Numbered from the stretch's first letter, positions 47,099 to 58,117 are shown. The stretch: DNA of 64,000 nucleotides from Lunularia cruciata (GCA_948567375.1 OX419757.1:24676001-24740000), one strand, 5' to 3'. The notes: generated from the sequence alone by a model not told the origin. Numbers and translations are program-made.

Positions 47099-47313
47099 AA
47101 AAGAGATGTTGTCACCAATTACCGTACCATACTTGTTGGTAGTGTCTTTGGCAAGTTGTATGGTCAAATTTTGGAGTCGAGGTTGAGCACTTGGGCTGAA
47201 AAGTACAGAATTCAAGCTAAGTGCCAAGCTGATTTCAGATGTGGCTTTAGTACTTTGGACCACTTATTGGCACTTGATTGCCCTTGATTGCCCTTGGCTG
47301 CTTGGTTGGAGGA
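47099..47313 (+). mobile_element. LINE RT fragment, sense, ~215 bp
   Basis: Encodes RDVVTNYRTILVGSVFGKLYG through CGFSTLDHLLAL, then leaves LINE text in a short local repeat (cttgattgccc twice, 47271-47295). Confidence 0.8.
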
Positions 47314-47675
47314 GGAGGAGAAAGTTTGAAAGTTTGAGAGGAGAGGAGTCCTGAAAAAGCAAGAAAGAGTCAGCAAGAAAGAATCAGCAATAAACTCACA
47401 TACTAAGGCGCTTCTAATGCCTTAAAAATCATTCCATTTGGACACCATATGATGAAGATTCAAACTCTCAAATCTGGATCTTGTGTCAGAAATTTCAATC
47501 ACTCATAACGTTTTGCACAAAGCTCAAAATGATGCGATCTTGCAAGCTATGGAAAGCTCTTGGAAAGGCGCTTTGAACAAGACCAAAATGGCAACGTTTG
47601 GATATTTATGTAGTGAGATATGGCTTCTCAAACTTTCATGACTCCTCTCCTCTCAAACTTTCGAACTTTCTCCTC
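47314..47675. repeat. foldback element made of two inverted LINE 5' ends
   Basis: The left arm 47314-47357 (gaggaggagaaagtttgaaa..., sense LINE 5' terminus) and right arm about 47630-47675 (...gaactttctcctcctc, antisense 5' terminus) are inverted copies of about 45 bp. Between them lie a ~30-bp antisense ORF1 scrap (about 47385-47412) and ~220 bp of antisense 5'UTR. Confidence 0.8.
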
Positions 47676-49519
47676 CTCATTCAAGGATCAAAGCTATGGA
47701 TAGGTCTCTTGATCAGATTGCACAAAATCAACCTTTTGTTTCTTATAGAAAGTTGATGAAGTGCAAGAAGTGGGCATTCGTGAGACTCAAGGGGGTTGAG
47801 TTGAGCATTGAATTTTAGGAGCAATCCCAAGGCTTTTTGGTAGAAGGTAACCATCAGATCTCCATCTCCATCACTGGACTTGAATGAGCTTTGTGAATAT
47901 GTGAAGGATCTGTACTTTTTCCCTAATGCTCCAAGCATGGCACCTTGCCTTGGATCTGCTCTCACCATCTCTTAAGCTGATGTCAAGCACCAATTGAAGA
48001 AGTTGGCCAATGGTAAGGCTGAAGACCTTGATGGACTATGTGTTGAACTACTTAAGTGAAGTGGTAGCCATCTGATTTCAATTCTCATTTCTCTCTTACA
48101 TGAGGCCATCAGGTGTGGCTTTCCTGATAGATGGTGCTTCAAGAAGGTAGTTCCTATTCACAAGTCTGGTCAGAGAGCTATTGTCACCAAATACCGTACC
48201 ATTCTAGTGGGTAGTATCTTTGCCAAGTTGTACGGTCAAATTTTGGAGTGTAGGTTGAGTACTTGGGCTGAAAAGTACAAAGTTTGAGCTAAGTGCCAAG
48301 CTAGTTTCAGATCAGGCTTTAGTACTTTGGATCATCTATTGGTACTCCATGTTTTGTGGTGGAAATCTAAGGGTGTTGGGAGAGCTCTCTTTGTTGCATT
48401 TATTGATTTCAGGAAGGCCTTTGATAAGGTGCTTAGGAAATCACTAAGTGAGAGACTCATAGAAGTTGGTGTTTCAACTGATCTGATTGATGCTATCTCT
48501 AGACTCTATGAGAAAGTGATTGTGAAACTTTCATCTTTGAGCTCTCAAGATGTCCTTAGCACAATGGGTGTGATTCAAGGTTGCTCGTTATCCCCAACAT
48601 TGTTTGGAATCTTCATGGATGATCTAGAGAGGGTGCTTATGTAAGCTGGAGCTACAGGTGTACAAGTTGGCTCTTTGATGATACATGCACTACTTTATGT
48701 AGATGATGTAGTGCTCCTCTCTACCAATCCACAAAGTTTACAGAAGTTGTTGATTTTCTTCTCTTGTTTTGCAATGAAACAAAGATGGAGGTGAACCTTG
48801 ACAAGTCCAAGGTGATTGTGGTGGGTTCCAAAGGTGTCACATCTTTCTTTTTCAATGGACAGCGTTTGGAGCAAGGTTCTTCTTATAAGTACTTAGGCCT
48901 TGAGTTTTCTCATGACTTTAGTTGGTCTACTTGTCTAAAGATGAGAATGAATGTAGGGTTTAAAGCTTTGTATTCACTAATGAATCGCTCTAGACTTGCT
49001 CATCTTACCACATGGGAGTTGAAGAAGGTGTTGTTCAGATCTCTTGTGCAACCAGTGGTTCTCTATGGTGCTCAGATTTGGGGTCCAAGTACTAAGAAGA
49101 CATGGTGGCAAAAGGTGGAGAAAGTTGAGAAACTATTTTTGTGTGATGAACTTGGAGTGAGGACTCAAACTCCTTATGTATTGTTGCTTGCTGAAACAGG
49201 TTTTTTACCCCTTGAGGCTGAAGCTTTGTTCTTAGCTCTCACATATGCCACTAAGGTTAGGTACATGGAGCATGAGAGACTTCCCTACCAAGCTTTTTGT
49301 GCCACTCTATCTATTGGTTTGTATACAGATCTGATTGCATGGGCCACAAGGTGGAATGTTTGTGAGCAACATTGGAGATTGGAGCCTATTGCACTTTGTG
49401 AGGTAATCAAGGAGCAATTCTTACTTTGCTTATGGCAAAAACCCGGTACCAAGATGGTGTTCTATCAGCATTTTGTAAATCCTATGTTGGTGTATTGTGA
49501 GCAAGATTATCTCTTGGCT
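47676..49519 (+). mobile_element. LINE RT to C-terminal domain, sense
   Basis: Begins at RIKAMDRSLDQIAQ. Reading 48327-48644 holds the palm (AFIDFRKAFDKV, QGCSLSPTLFGIF), with YVDD at about 48700, and 48764-49549 is open for 261 codons through the thumb and C-terminal domain. It breaks at ttatctcttggct (49519), where a piece of endonuclease is inserted. Confidence 0.9.
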
Positions 49520-49672
49520 TCCTTGCTGTTTGTTACTTTGCCCCATTAGCATCACCAATCTATTCAAGCCGATCTCTCAACACCATGTTCATGCAGCCTT
49601 TCCACTCCTTGACAAAGGATATGTTGGAATTTCAAATTAAAGATGCAGTTCTTGTTCTTGGTGATTTTAATA
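49520..49672 (+). mobile_element. 153-bp LINE endonuclease fragment inside ORF2 C-terminus
   Basis: Encodes the FLAVCYFAPL-type region to LVLGDFN, out of place between two copies of the ORF2 segment WQxPGTKMVFYQ (49430-49519 and 49673-49765). Confidence 0.8.
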
Positions 49673-50181
49673 CGCTTATGGCAGCAGCCCGGTACCAAGA
49701 TGGTGTTCTATCAGCAGTTTGTAAATCCTTTGTTGGTGTATTGTGAGCAAGATTATCTCTAGGCTAGGATTTCTACTTCACTTAGACATGTTATCGCTCA
49801 ATATAGAACTAGTTCTCATAGACTAGAAGTAGAACAAGGACATTGGCAGCAGATAGAGCACTCCATGCGACTTTGCAAATTGTGTATTATGAGCAAAGTT
49901 GAGGATGAGCATCATGTGTTTGTTTATTTCCATTGTTACTTACATGCAGATTAGAGTTAGACATCAGATTACTTGTAGTGATTTCTTAACTCTCTTACAG
50001 GTTGAAGCTTTAGCATTAGTGAAGTACATGACGGAGGTTAGTTTACATCAGATCAATTTGTTACAGATTGGTGAGATGCCCTAGGCCCTTGCCTAGGCTC
50101 ACATTTTCATGTGTTTTGTATTTTGTTTCCAGCCTTTTGATTGTTTGGGTCTTTCGGGCTTTATATTTCATTGTTTCATTG
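49673..50181 (+). mobile_element. LINE ORF2 C-terminus, finger, 3'UTR and tail
   Basis: Repeats the ~90 bp lost before 49519 and continues to the finger (KLCIMSKVEDEHHVF), the stem cctaggc-cctt-gcctagg (about 50080-50097) and the tail tttcattgtttcattg. The tail is interrupted at about 50181 by the block that follows and resumes at 53963. Confidence 0.85.
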
Positions 50182-50561
50182 TTTGTGGTGCCCACATTTT
50201 TGGTTTTTTTTCCAAAATAAAGAAGAAGAAGTGTATAGAGAAGTCGGATTGCGCCTGTATGGCCAAAGAAGACAAAGAAAATTGTCTTTGGGGTGAAACC
50301 TGAAGTAAAGTGACTTTGGGTCATAAGGCGAAGTACTTTGAAATGCCGTGTCAGCATACAATACGAAGTAAATTGTCTTCGGCTCGGGGGAGCTCAACTC
50401 GAGGCAAAGACAGTCTAACAACCTTTCGTCGGGGCAAGAAATTCAAGAAGGGGCCGTTTCAAAATTGGCGGCTCATACCCGCGAAGGTGGGGTGACAGTG
50501 ACAGGTGTATGCCGGAGGTGTGATTTCTTGGTAGAAACTCAAAGCGACGGAAGATGAAGAA

Positions 50562-53170
50562 GTGCAACTCTATAAAAATCAAAACTGCAATGACAAAATG
50601 TCGAGCAATTTTCCTTCGCCATTGAGGAGTCGTCTTGCAGGTGATTGGGGAAAGGGAAATAGAGTTGGACTCGTGTTAGTGCGTAAGGGAAAAGTCGAGA
50701 GAGAGAAATTGAGAGACCGAAAGAAAGCAAAAGAGATGGGAGGAGGGAAGAAGAACTCCGAATTTGCAGTGAGAAATCATGCAATTCGGAGATTAGATAT
50801 AGTAGTGAGGATCGAAGTCTTGAGCCGACTTCGGATCACTTTTCTGGCATGGAACTGGAACGTAAATTTTCCAGGATTCATGACAGAAATCATCGAGAGT
50901 AAATGTCTCGATGGTCCCAAGGAAGAAGGGAAGAGAGGAAATCCAGCTCGCTGGACAGAGTCAGATTGGAGACTCGTACTCGGGAAGGAGGCAGGCTCGG
51001 AGCAGGGAGCCACGTTCTTGGGGAAAGGAGAGATAGCCCAAGAAACGCAGGAGGTGAGAGGTGCCTTCTCGTCGAAGAGGACGAAGAATGGGTATAAAGT
51101 TGAGAGCTATAAAGACCCAGTGAGGAGAGGAATTGTGAGTGCACTAATGGCACTCCTGAAGCCGGAGAGAACTACCTATGTGATGAAACACCAAGCGGTG
51201 TTCTTTCCCAAGTTATTTGCAGGAGAACCGATAAATTCGGCAAGGTGCTTTCACGGAAGAACGAGGCAAATGGTGTGGAATCTGCGGGATAAGTCGCCTC
51301 CACACTACATCGTACCATTTGCAGCCCATTTTTACCTCGGGTTAAATCTGCTCAATGTGGCAGAGCGTAATCAAATGGTGTCTCATTTCCATCCTGATTT
51401 GAGAAGAGAAGTTGACGCGGAGGAGCAGCAATACATTCTCCAAATCCGGAGCACAAATGATTACTACGCAAAGACAAGGAAGAACGTGGAGGTCGTTGAA
51501 AGTACCCCGACGAAGAAGAGAACTCGGCAAGCAGAAGCCGAAGAAAACAAGAAACCTCGGAAATGTAGAAAAATAACCCGAGGCGAGGAATGGTGGTGAT
51601 TGAGTCGGAAGATGAAGACTCAAAAGGCGAAGCCAAGCTCAAGATGGAGGACTCGGACCGTGAGGAAGAACCTGAGCTGACATTGCAAAGTGGAGATACA
51701 AGCAGTGACAGTGAGGAAGGAGGAGAGATGACATCGGTACCAGCGGCTAAAGAATACGAAGAAGAAATGCAAGCCGAAGTAGAAACCAAAGACAATGCGG
51801 CGTTGGAAGACGAAGTACCAGTGTGCAAGGAGAAGAAGATCGCAATACAGGGAGGAATTCACTTGAGACGTAAGGCGAAGTGTGAAGTGGGACCGAGTAG
51901 AGTGAAGGAAGAAGTAGACGGAAGCTCGTGCAGTGAGGCATCGATTTCGATACGAAGACTCCAGAGAACACGGCGAGTATTGGGAGAACACGAGGAAAGA
52001 AGAGAGACCACTCCGTGGGAGGACGAAGTTGTCAGTAATGGAGTAGATTACTTGCAAATGGTAGTATGCCCGCTGTTGGTGAAGATGGAGAAGAAGAAGA
52101 AGGAGATGCAGTCTACTTGTCTAGAGGTAAAGACTGTGTTGCAGGTCTTATCAAGATTGGAAGAAGAAAACTCGGAGTTGAAGAAGAGTATAACCCGAGG
52201 AGAGGAAGAGAGAGAAGTACTACAAGCAGAAGCAGTCGAGAGGAGTCAGGTAATCGAAGACCTGAAGAGAGAAGTGAGTTATCGAGAAGATCTTGCGAGG
52301 AAGAGTGACATCGCAAGGGAGAGACATGTAGCGGAGCATGAAATCTTGAAGCAGCAGTTTGTTGATTCAAGAGTCGAACTCATCCATGCTATGGCGAGGG
52401 TAGCATCAAAGGATCAAGAGCTCGATCAAGTGATGGAGAGTATGGAGGAGAAGAAGCAACTCTGGCAGCGAGAGTTGGCTGCGAGATATAGAGAAGAAGA
52501 GAGATTACGAGACTTACTTTGTAATCAGGAAGAGAAGGTTGCACAGAAGGAGAAAGAGAAGGAAGTGGTGAAGGCCAAATTCGAAGAAGAATTGGCAATG
52601 TATAGAGAAGAATGGCTTGCAGATCGGGAACGCGAACGCAAGACAAGATTGGAGCCATTGAAGGAAATCGTCCTCAGAGTAAACGCAATGTTGAGTAAAG
52701 AGGCCAACGTTCGAATTGAGGAGACGAGATTGCACAAGTTAAAACTGTTGGTGCAGGAAACGAGGTGAAGACAAGCGAAAGATACAGATTTGAATGCCTT
52801 GTTGATTAAATTGAGAACTCGTGTAGATAGGAAGATCTTAGAAGTAGAAGACAATATTGCGATTAGATTAGACTTAGTGAGAATAGAGTTAGAAAAGCTT
52901 TGGCAGGATGTTAAGGCAAAACCCAAAGTAGATAACATCGGGATCCAAATGTCTTCGGAGTTGCCCTCAGAGACATTAGAGAAGAGTGGGTCGAAGGATG
53001 AGGAGTTAGATAGATTACCCACTAGTGCAATTTCAGATCAAGAAAGAGAATTGCTGGATCTGGTAGAAGATGTGGGAGATCTGAAACCCGAGGAAAATGT
53101 AGTAGGAAGTAAGATTACTTCGGATTCAGGGTTGAAAGCCAAGGAAGAAGTAGACATCGGATCGGATTAG
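50562..53170 (+). pseudogene. long coiled-coil protein of unknown function (gag-like?), one frameshift and one stop
   Basis: Readings 50562-51599 and 51590-53170 overlap in different frames at ggaatggtggtgattgag, so one small indel splits them; within the second, a single TGA at 52766-52768 interrupts an otherwise open frame. Joined, it would be about 860 residues. The N-terminal region is basic. The middle part, about residues 190-300, is globular with RTRQMVWNLRD and YIVPFAAHFYLGLNLL. An acidic stretch (ESEDEDSKGEAKLKMEDSD) is followed by a long Glu/Lys/Arg coiled coil (LEEENSELKKSITRGEEER onward). The layout recalls a family of hypothetical, often repeated proteins I associate with liverwort genomes; function unknown. 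A TATA-like ctataaaaa at 50570 lies just upstream, so translation may start at MGGGKK (50736). Confidence 0.6.
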
Positions 53171-53200
53171 TAACCGATTTGAGATTTGAAGGGGCAGATA

Positions 53201-53962
53201 TGAAGAGGTGCATTGTCATTTCGGATCTACAGGTTAGAACAGTTGTTGTAGAAACGGTATAGTTGTTAGAACTGTCAATTGCTTCACTATTTAAGAGTGG
53301 CATTCGCAGGAAATTATTGTTCAGTGCTCATTATTTCTGAGAATAGATAAAGCAAAGTGCTGTGAAGCAGTGCTCGTTGCTTGAGCTTGATTCCGAGTAT
53401 CAACTTTGTAATTGTGTTTGTGAGTGTTTGGAGAAATTCAAAGTGCAAGTCAAAGTGTTTGTTGGATGTTGGATTCCACATCCTTGATCTTCATTCTGTG
53501 TGTTTGATCCTGAGTGAAGTGCAATCAAAGCAATGCCTTGACAGATCTGAGAGGAATTGTAGTGTTGGTAGTATTCTGCATTTGTGAGTGTAGGGCGAAG
53601 TTGATGTGAAGCAATTTTGATCGAGGAAGTTGTGCCTTCAATGGAAGGGTGGAACACAATTCTGAGGCAAAGTCGTTTTGCAGTGAAGTGCCGTTTTTGG
53701 GAGAGCCTGAATCATCACAATCAAGATTGTTTGGAAATAATTGATGGAGTTGTGATTAAGGAGTGTGAATTTGTGACAAGACTGCGAGTCAGTGCTTGTT
53801 ACTCTCTTCTGGGTGTGGTTTCTACTTGAGAGACTAAAGAAGAACTCAAGAAGAACTGAAATTGTTACTTTGCTTCGTATTTGGACATTTCTGACTCGTA
53901 TCTCTGCGGGAACGAACTTTACTTACCCGATTACCGCAAAAGTGATATTTGCCGGGTTGTCA
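53201..53962 (+). repeat. possible LTR or promoter-like segment
   Basis: TG...CA bounded, with a TATA-like tatttaag at 53288-53295 and G/T-rich text after it resembling an R-U5 region. It has no partner in the window, so calling it an LTR is inference. No coding potential beyond short chance readings. Confidence 0.4.
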
Positions 53963-55303
53963 CATTGTTTCATTGTTGTTAATGCTAGGATCCAAGCCTC
54001 TCAGATCCCTGACTTTAGAGACCTTGAGAATGACCCTTTCCATAGCTTGATAGTTCATTCTAGTGCTTTGTCCCGCTCTTCCAAAGATCTCATATCCAAC
54101 TCCATGAGTGAGCACTTTTTGAGTTTTGGTACCAATTGTAGCTTGAAGATCTTGAATGGCCTTTCTCAATTTCCAAAAACTTGTAAGAGCACATGCATTG
54201 CTTTTGGTGGATCCGACACTGTAGATTATATGCTCACCTCACCCAATGATATACACATTGCTTCAGATTTTGTTGTTTTAGATCCTCAACCTGAATCTAA
54301 TCATGCACCTCTACAAAATACAAAATACATTCTATGTATTTTGTATTGTCTTTCCAGCCTCTTGACTCTTTGGGTCTTCTGGGCTCTATATTTCATTGTT
54401 CATTGTTCATCTTATGTCATCCTTCTTTCTTGCCTCAATAGAACCTCATTACCTATTGACCATACCTTTAGAGGGAAACTCTGTCTAGATTTCACAAGCA
54501 AGATCTGTACCAACAAGCTATCGATGAGAAATTGAGCTCTATAGAGTGGAGTTCTTATTTTTAACAACGTAGTGATCAGTTGGTTGAACTTCTTCAATCT
54601 ACATCAACTACTTTGTTTCCACAAGGTTCTCACACGAAGAGACTTGGTCTCCCTTGCAATAGGTGGTTTGATGTTGATTGTAAAATGGCAAGGATCAAAG
54701 CTATAGATAGGTCTCTTGACTAGATTGCGCAAAATCAAGCTTTTGTCTCTTATAGAAAGTTGGTGAAGTGCAAGAAGCGAGCGTTCTTGAGAGTCAAGGA
54801 GGTTAAGTTGAGCATTGAATTGAGGAGCAATCCCAAGGCTTTTTGGAAGAAGGTAACCATCAGATCTCCATCTCCATCACTGGACTTGAATGAGCTTTGT
54901 GAATATGTGAAGGATCTATACTTTTCCCTAATGCTCCAGGCATGGCACCTTGCCTTGGATCTGCTCTCACCATCTTTGAATTTGATGTCAAGCACCAATT
55001 GAAGAAGTTGGCCAATGGTAAGGCTCAAGACCTTGATGGACTATGTGTTGAACTTTTGAAGTTGGGTGGTAGCCATCTAATTTCACTACTCACTTCTCTC
55101 TTGAATGAGGCCATCAGGTGTGGCTTTCCTAATAGATGGTGCTTCAAGAAAGTAGTTCCTATTCACAAGTCTGGTCACAGAGATATTGTCACCAATTACC
55201 GTACCATTCTAGTGGGTAGTATCTTTGCAAAATGTACCGTCAAATTTTGGAGTCTAGGTTGAGTACTTGGGTTGAAAAGTATAGAATTCAAGATAAGTGC
55301 CAA
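53963..55303 (+). mobile_element. LINE endonuclease C-terminus to RT start, sense
   Basis: After the resumed tail (cattgtttcattgttg) comes NARIQASQIPDF, STVDYMLTSPND-like text and the RT N-terminal part (54760-55262; FWKKVTIRSPSPSLDLNELC, KLANGKAQDLDGLCVELLK). It is interrupted at 54313-54407 by a tip insertion and ends at gtgccaagct. Confidence 0.85.
54313..54407 (+). mobile_element. ~95-bp LINE 3'-tip insertion with inverted 5' part
   Basis: It lies between gcacctct and tcttatgtcatcc, contiguous elsewhere. The right ~70 bp is the sense 3'UTR tip and tail; the left ~20 bp (acaaaatacaaaatacat) is the same region reversed, giving a hairpin with arms 54321-54330 and 54334-54343. This is the arrangement expected from twin priming, in miniature. 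Confidence 0.8.
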
Positions 55304-55393
55304 GCTATCTTGAATCTCTTAGTTGACTAGGTTTGCCTCTGGTGGATCAAGAACCGTAGATTATATGGGCTGGATTTTCACAAGAGAGACTTG
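55304..55393. mobile_element. micro-mosaic of three 25-37-bp LINE scraps
   Basis: 55304-55329 is antisense ORF1 of subfamily 2 (atcttgaatctcttagttga). 55330-55366 is sense endonuclease around the STIDYM site. 55367-55393 is sense text of the DFHKRDL region. The subfamily 2 5' end begins immediately after. Confidence 0.75.
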
Positions 55394-57421
55394 ATTGAGT
55401 GTTTCGAAGGAGAAGAGAGAGGAGATTTCCTGAAAGTTTGAATTGTCATATCTCAACAGCTACTTGTCCAAACCTTGCAATTTTGGTTTTGTTAGAAGCG
55501 CCTTGCCAATACCTTTCTATTGCCATCAAGAATGTAACATTCTGAGCCGTGTGCCAAAAGTTATGAGTGATTGAAATGTCTGACAGAGGATCCACATTTG
55601 AGAGTTCGTTTCTTGATCATCAAGAGTCCAAATGAAGTGTTTTTGTGGCATTGGATGCACCTTGACCTGCTCTTTTGATTGATATCAAGCCCGTTCAAAG
55701 ACCACATTTGTGCAAAAAGTTACAAGGGTTCGAATTTTGTCATCTTTGGTAGATTTTAGGGTTTGAGCTACAATTTCAAATGATTGTACCTCTGTGAATA
55801 CTCAAGCAAATGGAGTGATTGGGATCTCATTCAAAGATTTATGTTAAGAGCTTTCTGTTAATGTAAAACTTGTCTATTTTGGAGCAGTACACAGAGAGTT
55901 CTGGATTTTCCAATTCTGAGGAAGCTCTCGGTAATCTATATGAATGTGCGAGAATTGGGGAGAGGATTGCTTTGCAGTCAAAAGTGCAAATCAAGTGAAA
56001 ATTGCGGCACCAGAATCACTGAGTTACAAGCTATGTTTCAAGTCCAAATTTGCAGCACATAGAGGTCTGAGCAAGCAATGGTGGCAATCCTCATTCTGTC
56101 ACATTTCATGCATCTTGGTGTTTAGAGTTCCAACTTTGCAGGGCCAGTTCTCCTCACTCACAAACCCAATCCAGGTGATTCTTGTGTCACCACATTGTCA
56201 TAGGCTTTCTATTGAATCCATTTCTGAAAAATTTGGATATCCAGCGCAGATGATTTGACCATTTGCTTCACTGCAATACTTCCAAGTACTTGGTGTTAAA
56301 TTCTACACATGTGAAGTAGGATTGCTTTGTACTTATAGGTCCAAATCAAGTGGTTTTTGTGGCGATAGAACAAGCACTGTGCAAGGTTTCTATTGAAATT
56401 TGATTTTTTGCAATTGGAGGTCAGACAAGGAAGTTGTGACAATTTGAAATCTGTGACTCTTTATACATCACAACATTGTGAAGTGCAAATTCAAACCATT
56501 GTATCTTTGTACTCAATGATCCGAATGAAGTGATCTTTGTGTCATTAGAATCAGCTCACTCAATCCTTTACATTGAAAGATTATTGAAAAAGTTTAGAGG
56601 ATAGATTTGGAGCTCTAAGTACCCCAATTTTCGCAGCCTTTGGTAGCTTTGTGCACTATTGGTTTGGAATGTAATATCTTTACATTCACATGTCCAAATG
56701 AGGTGATTCTTATGTCATTAGAACCAGCTTCTCCAATTTCTTATTTCAATACTTAGTTAGTAGTATTTAGTGATGTAAAATTGCAGCTAAGCTTACTTGA
56801 AAATCTTGAAGTTTTGGTGTTGGAAGTAAAACTTCTAGATTGATTGTGAGTGATTAGTGATTGGCATAATGGAGGAGTCCAAGATGGTGAAAGAAATTGC
56901 AGATATAGCCTTGAAGCAACAACAATTAGCTGAAATGTACAGGAAATCTAATGATTTCCACAAAGAGCTTAGAAGCTTCTTTGCACCTATTTCCTAGTGC
57001 ATGAGTATTCTCATGACTGATATGGACGTTGTAAAGATTGAGATCAGCACTGTAAAAGAGACATTGAACCTAGTCAACCAAGAGATTCAAGACCTAAAGA
57101 AGAGTACTATCTCACTCTTAACATCAACCAAGGGGTTGATGGATGCTACCGAGAAGATTGCATCTTTGAGAGTACAAGCCTACGACATTCCTACACAAAG
57201 CCGAGGGCTCTAACAGATTGTGGACACATTAGAAGTGAAGATGAAGTCTTATGCTTAAGCTACTAAGGTGGCTCAAATCTCTTACTTGCAAGAGCATGAA
57301 GTTGAAAAGGAGAACCAACTAGTGAGAATGAAAAACTTGAGGACTTCAGGTTTGCCAAAGATTGAGAAGAAAGATACCAAGGCCATAGTGGGCAAATTAA
57401 TTGTTGATTCTTTGAGAGTCT
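55394..57421 (+). mobile_element. LINE subfamily 2: complete 5'UTR and most of ORF1
   Basis: The 5' end attgagtgtttcgaaggag is followed by eight monomers with cores at 55467, 55626, 55802, 55985, 56164, 56340, 56520 and 56693. ORF1 starts at ATG 56869 (MEESKMVKEI) with stops at 56996-56998 (TAG), after RGL at about 57211, and in KSYA* (57255). It is cut at ttgagagtc by the gypsy 5' LTR. Confidence 0.9.
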
Positions 57422-58113
57422 TGTAACACCCACTTGTGCATGTGTATGGTATTGTGATATTTAGCTTGGTATTACAAGTACTTAAGAGATATTATTTATA
57501 TAGAGATAAAGGATGGTTCTATATTAGTCATGGTTAGCTAAAGTTAGTCATAGCTAAGATAGAAGGGACCTTACTTTAGAGGAAGTAGAAAAGATGAGCA
57601 CCACTATTTTGGATTTTAGTGTGTTGACTTGGTATTATTTCTAGGTGTTTGGCTTTGAGAAAAGAGTTGAGAACTCTTGGGCCCGCAAGTCTTTTTGTTT
57701 TGGATTCTTCTTTAGTCCAAGGATAGCCCATGTGAAGGAATCCTTGACTTAGTGGTTGGGTCAAGATAAGACCACATGCTTAGAGAAACATGCCCATGTG
57801 AATGGATATTCCTTTCTACTTTTTGACTTTACTTGACTTTTAGTCTAGTAACTTGAGTTACTACGGTAATTAGTAACTTTGGTACGTAACTATTTCACAA
57901 GTATATAAACAAGGGGTGAGGAGGTGCTCATCATCCTTTCATTTGCAACTATCTCTCTCTCATTGAGTTCTCTAGTGAGCAATGTCTTGAGTCTTGGAGT
58001 GTTAGCCTTGGAGAAGTATGATGGAGTGCGGGTTCCTTGCCTTCTTAGTCCATGGTGCACTACCATAAGAGCCATCAGAGGTTCATCCTGAGTGAGAGAC
58101 AGGCCAGCTCACA
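57422..58113 (+). repeat. 5' LTR of the gypsy element (692 bp)
   Basis: Starts TGTAACACCC, a common plant gypsy LTR start, and ends ...CCAGCTCACA, followed by the PBS. A TATA box (tatataa, 57902-57908) lies about 210 bp before the end. The right partner is outside the window, so the ends rest on the TG/CA rule and the PBS position. Confidence 0.8.
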
Positions 58114-58117
58114 GTTT

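Larger units (their letters stand above)
50182..53962 (+). mobile_element. 3.8-kb non-LINE block inside a LINE tail, probable LTR-element derivative
   Basis: The block has richer CG content and different codon use from its surroundings. It is bounded by cattg or cattgttt of the LINE tail on both sides. Its left end reads TGTGGTGCCCACA; TGGTGCCCA could be a tRNA primer-binding site. At the right, a purine-rich run (gaaggggcag, 53188-53197) precedes TG at 53201, and CA at 53961-53962 closes a possible ~760-bp LTR with TATTTAAG at 53288. No matching left LTR is present. One long, broken ORF fills the middle. Confidence 0.55.

Noticed and set aside
50539-52735. Several minus-strand ORFs rich in Ser and Leu
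   Set aside because: They are antisense shadows of the Glu/Lys/Arg-rich coiled-coil ORF on the plus strand.
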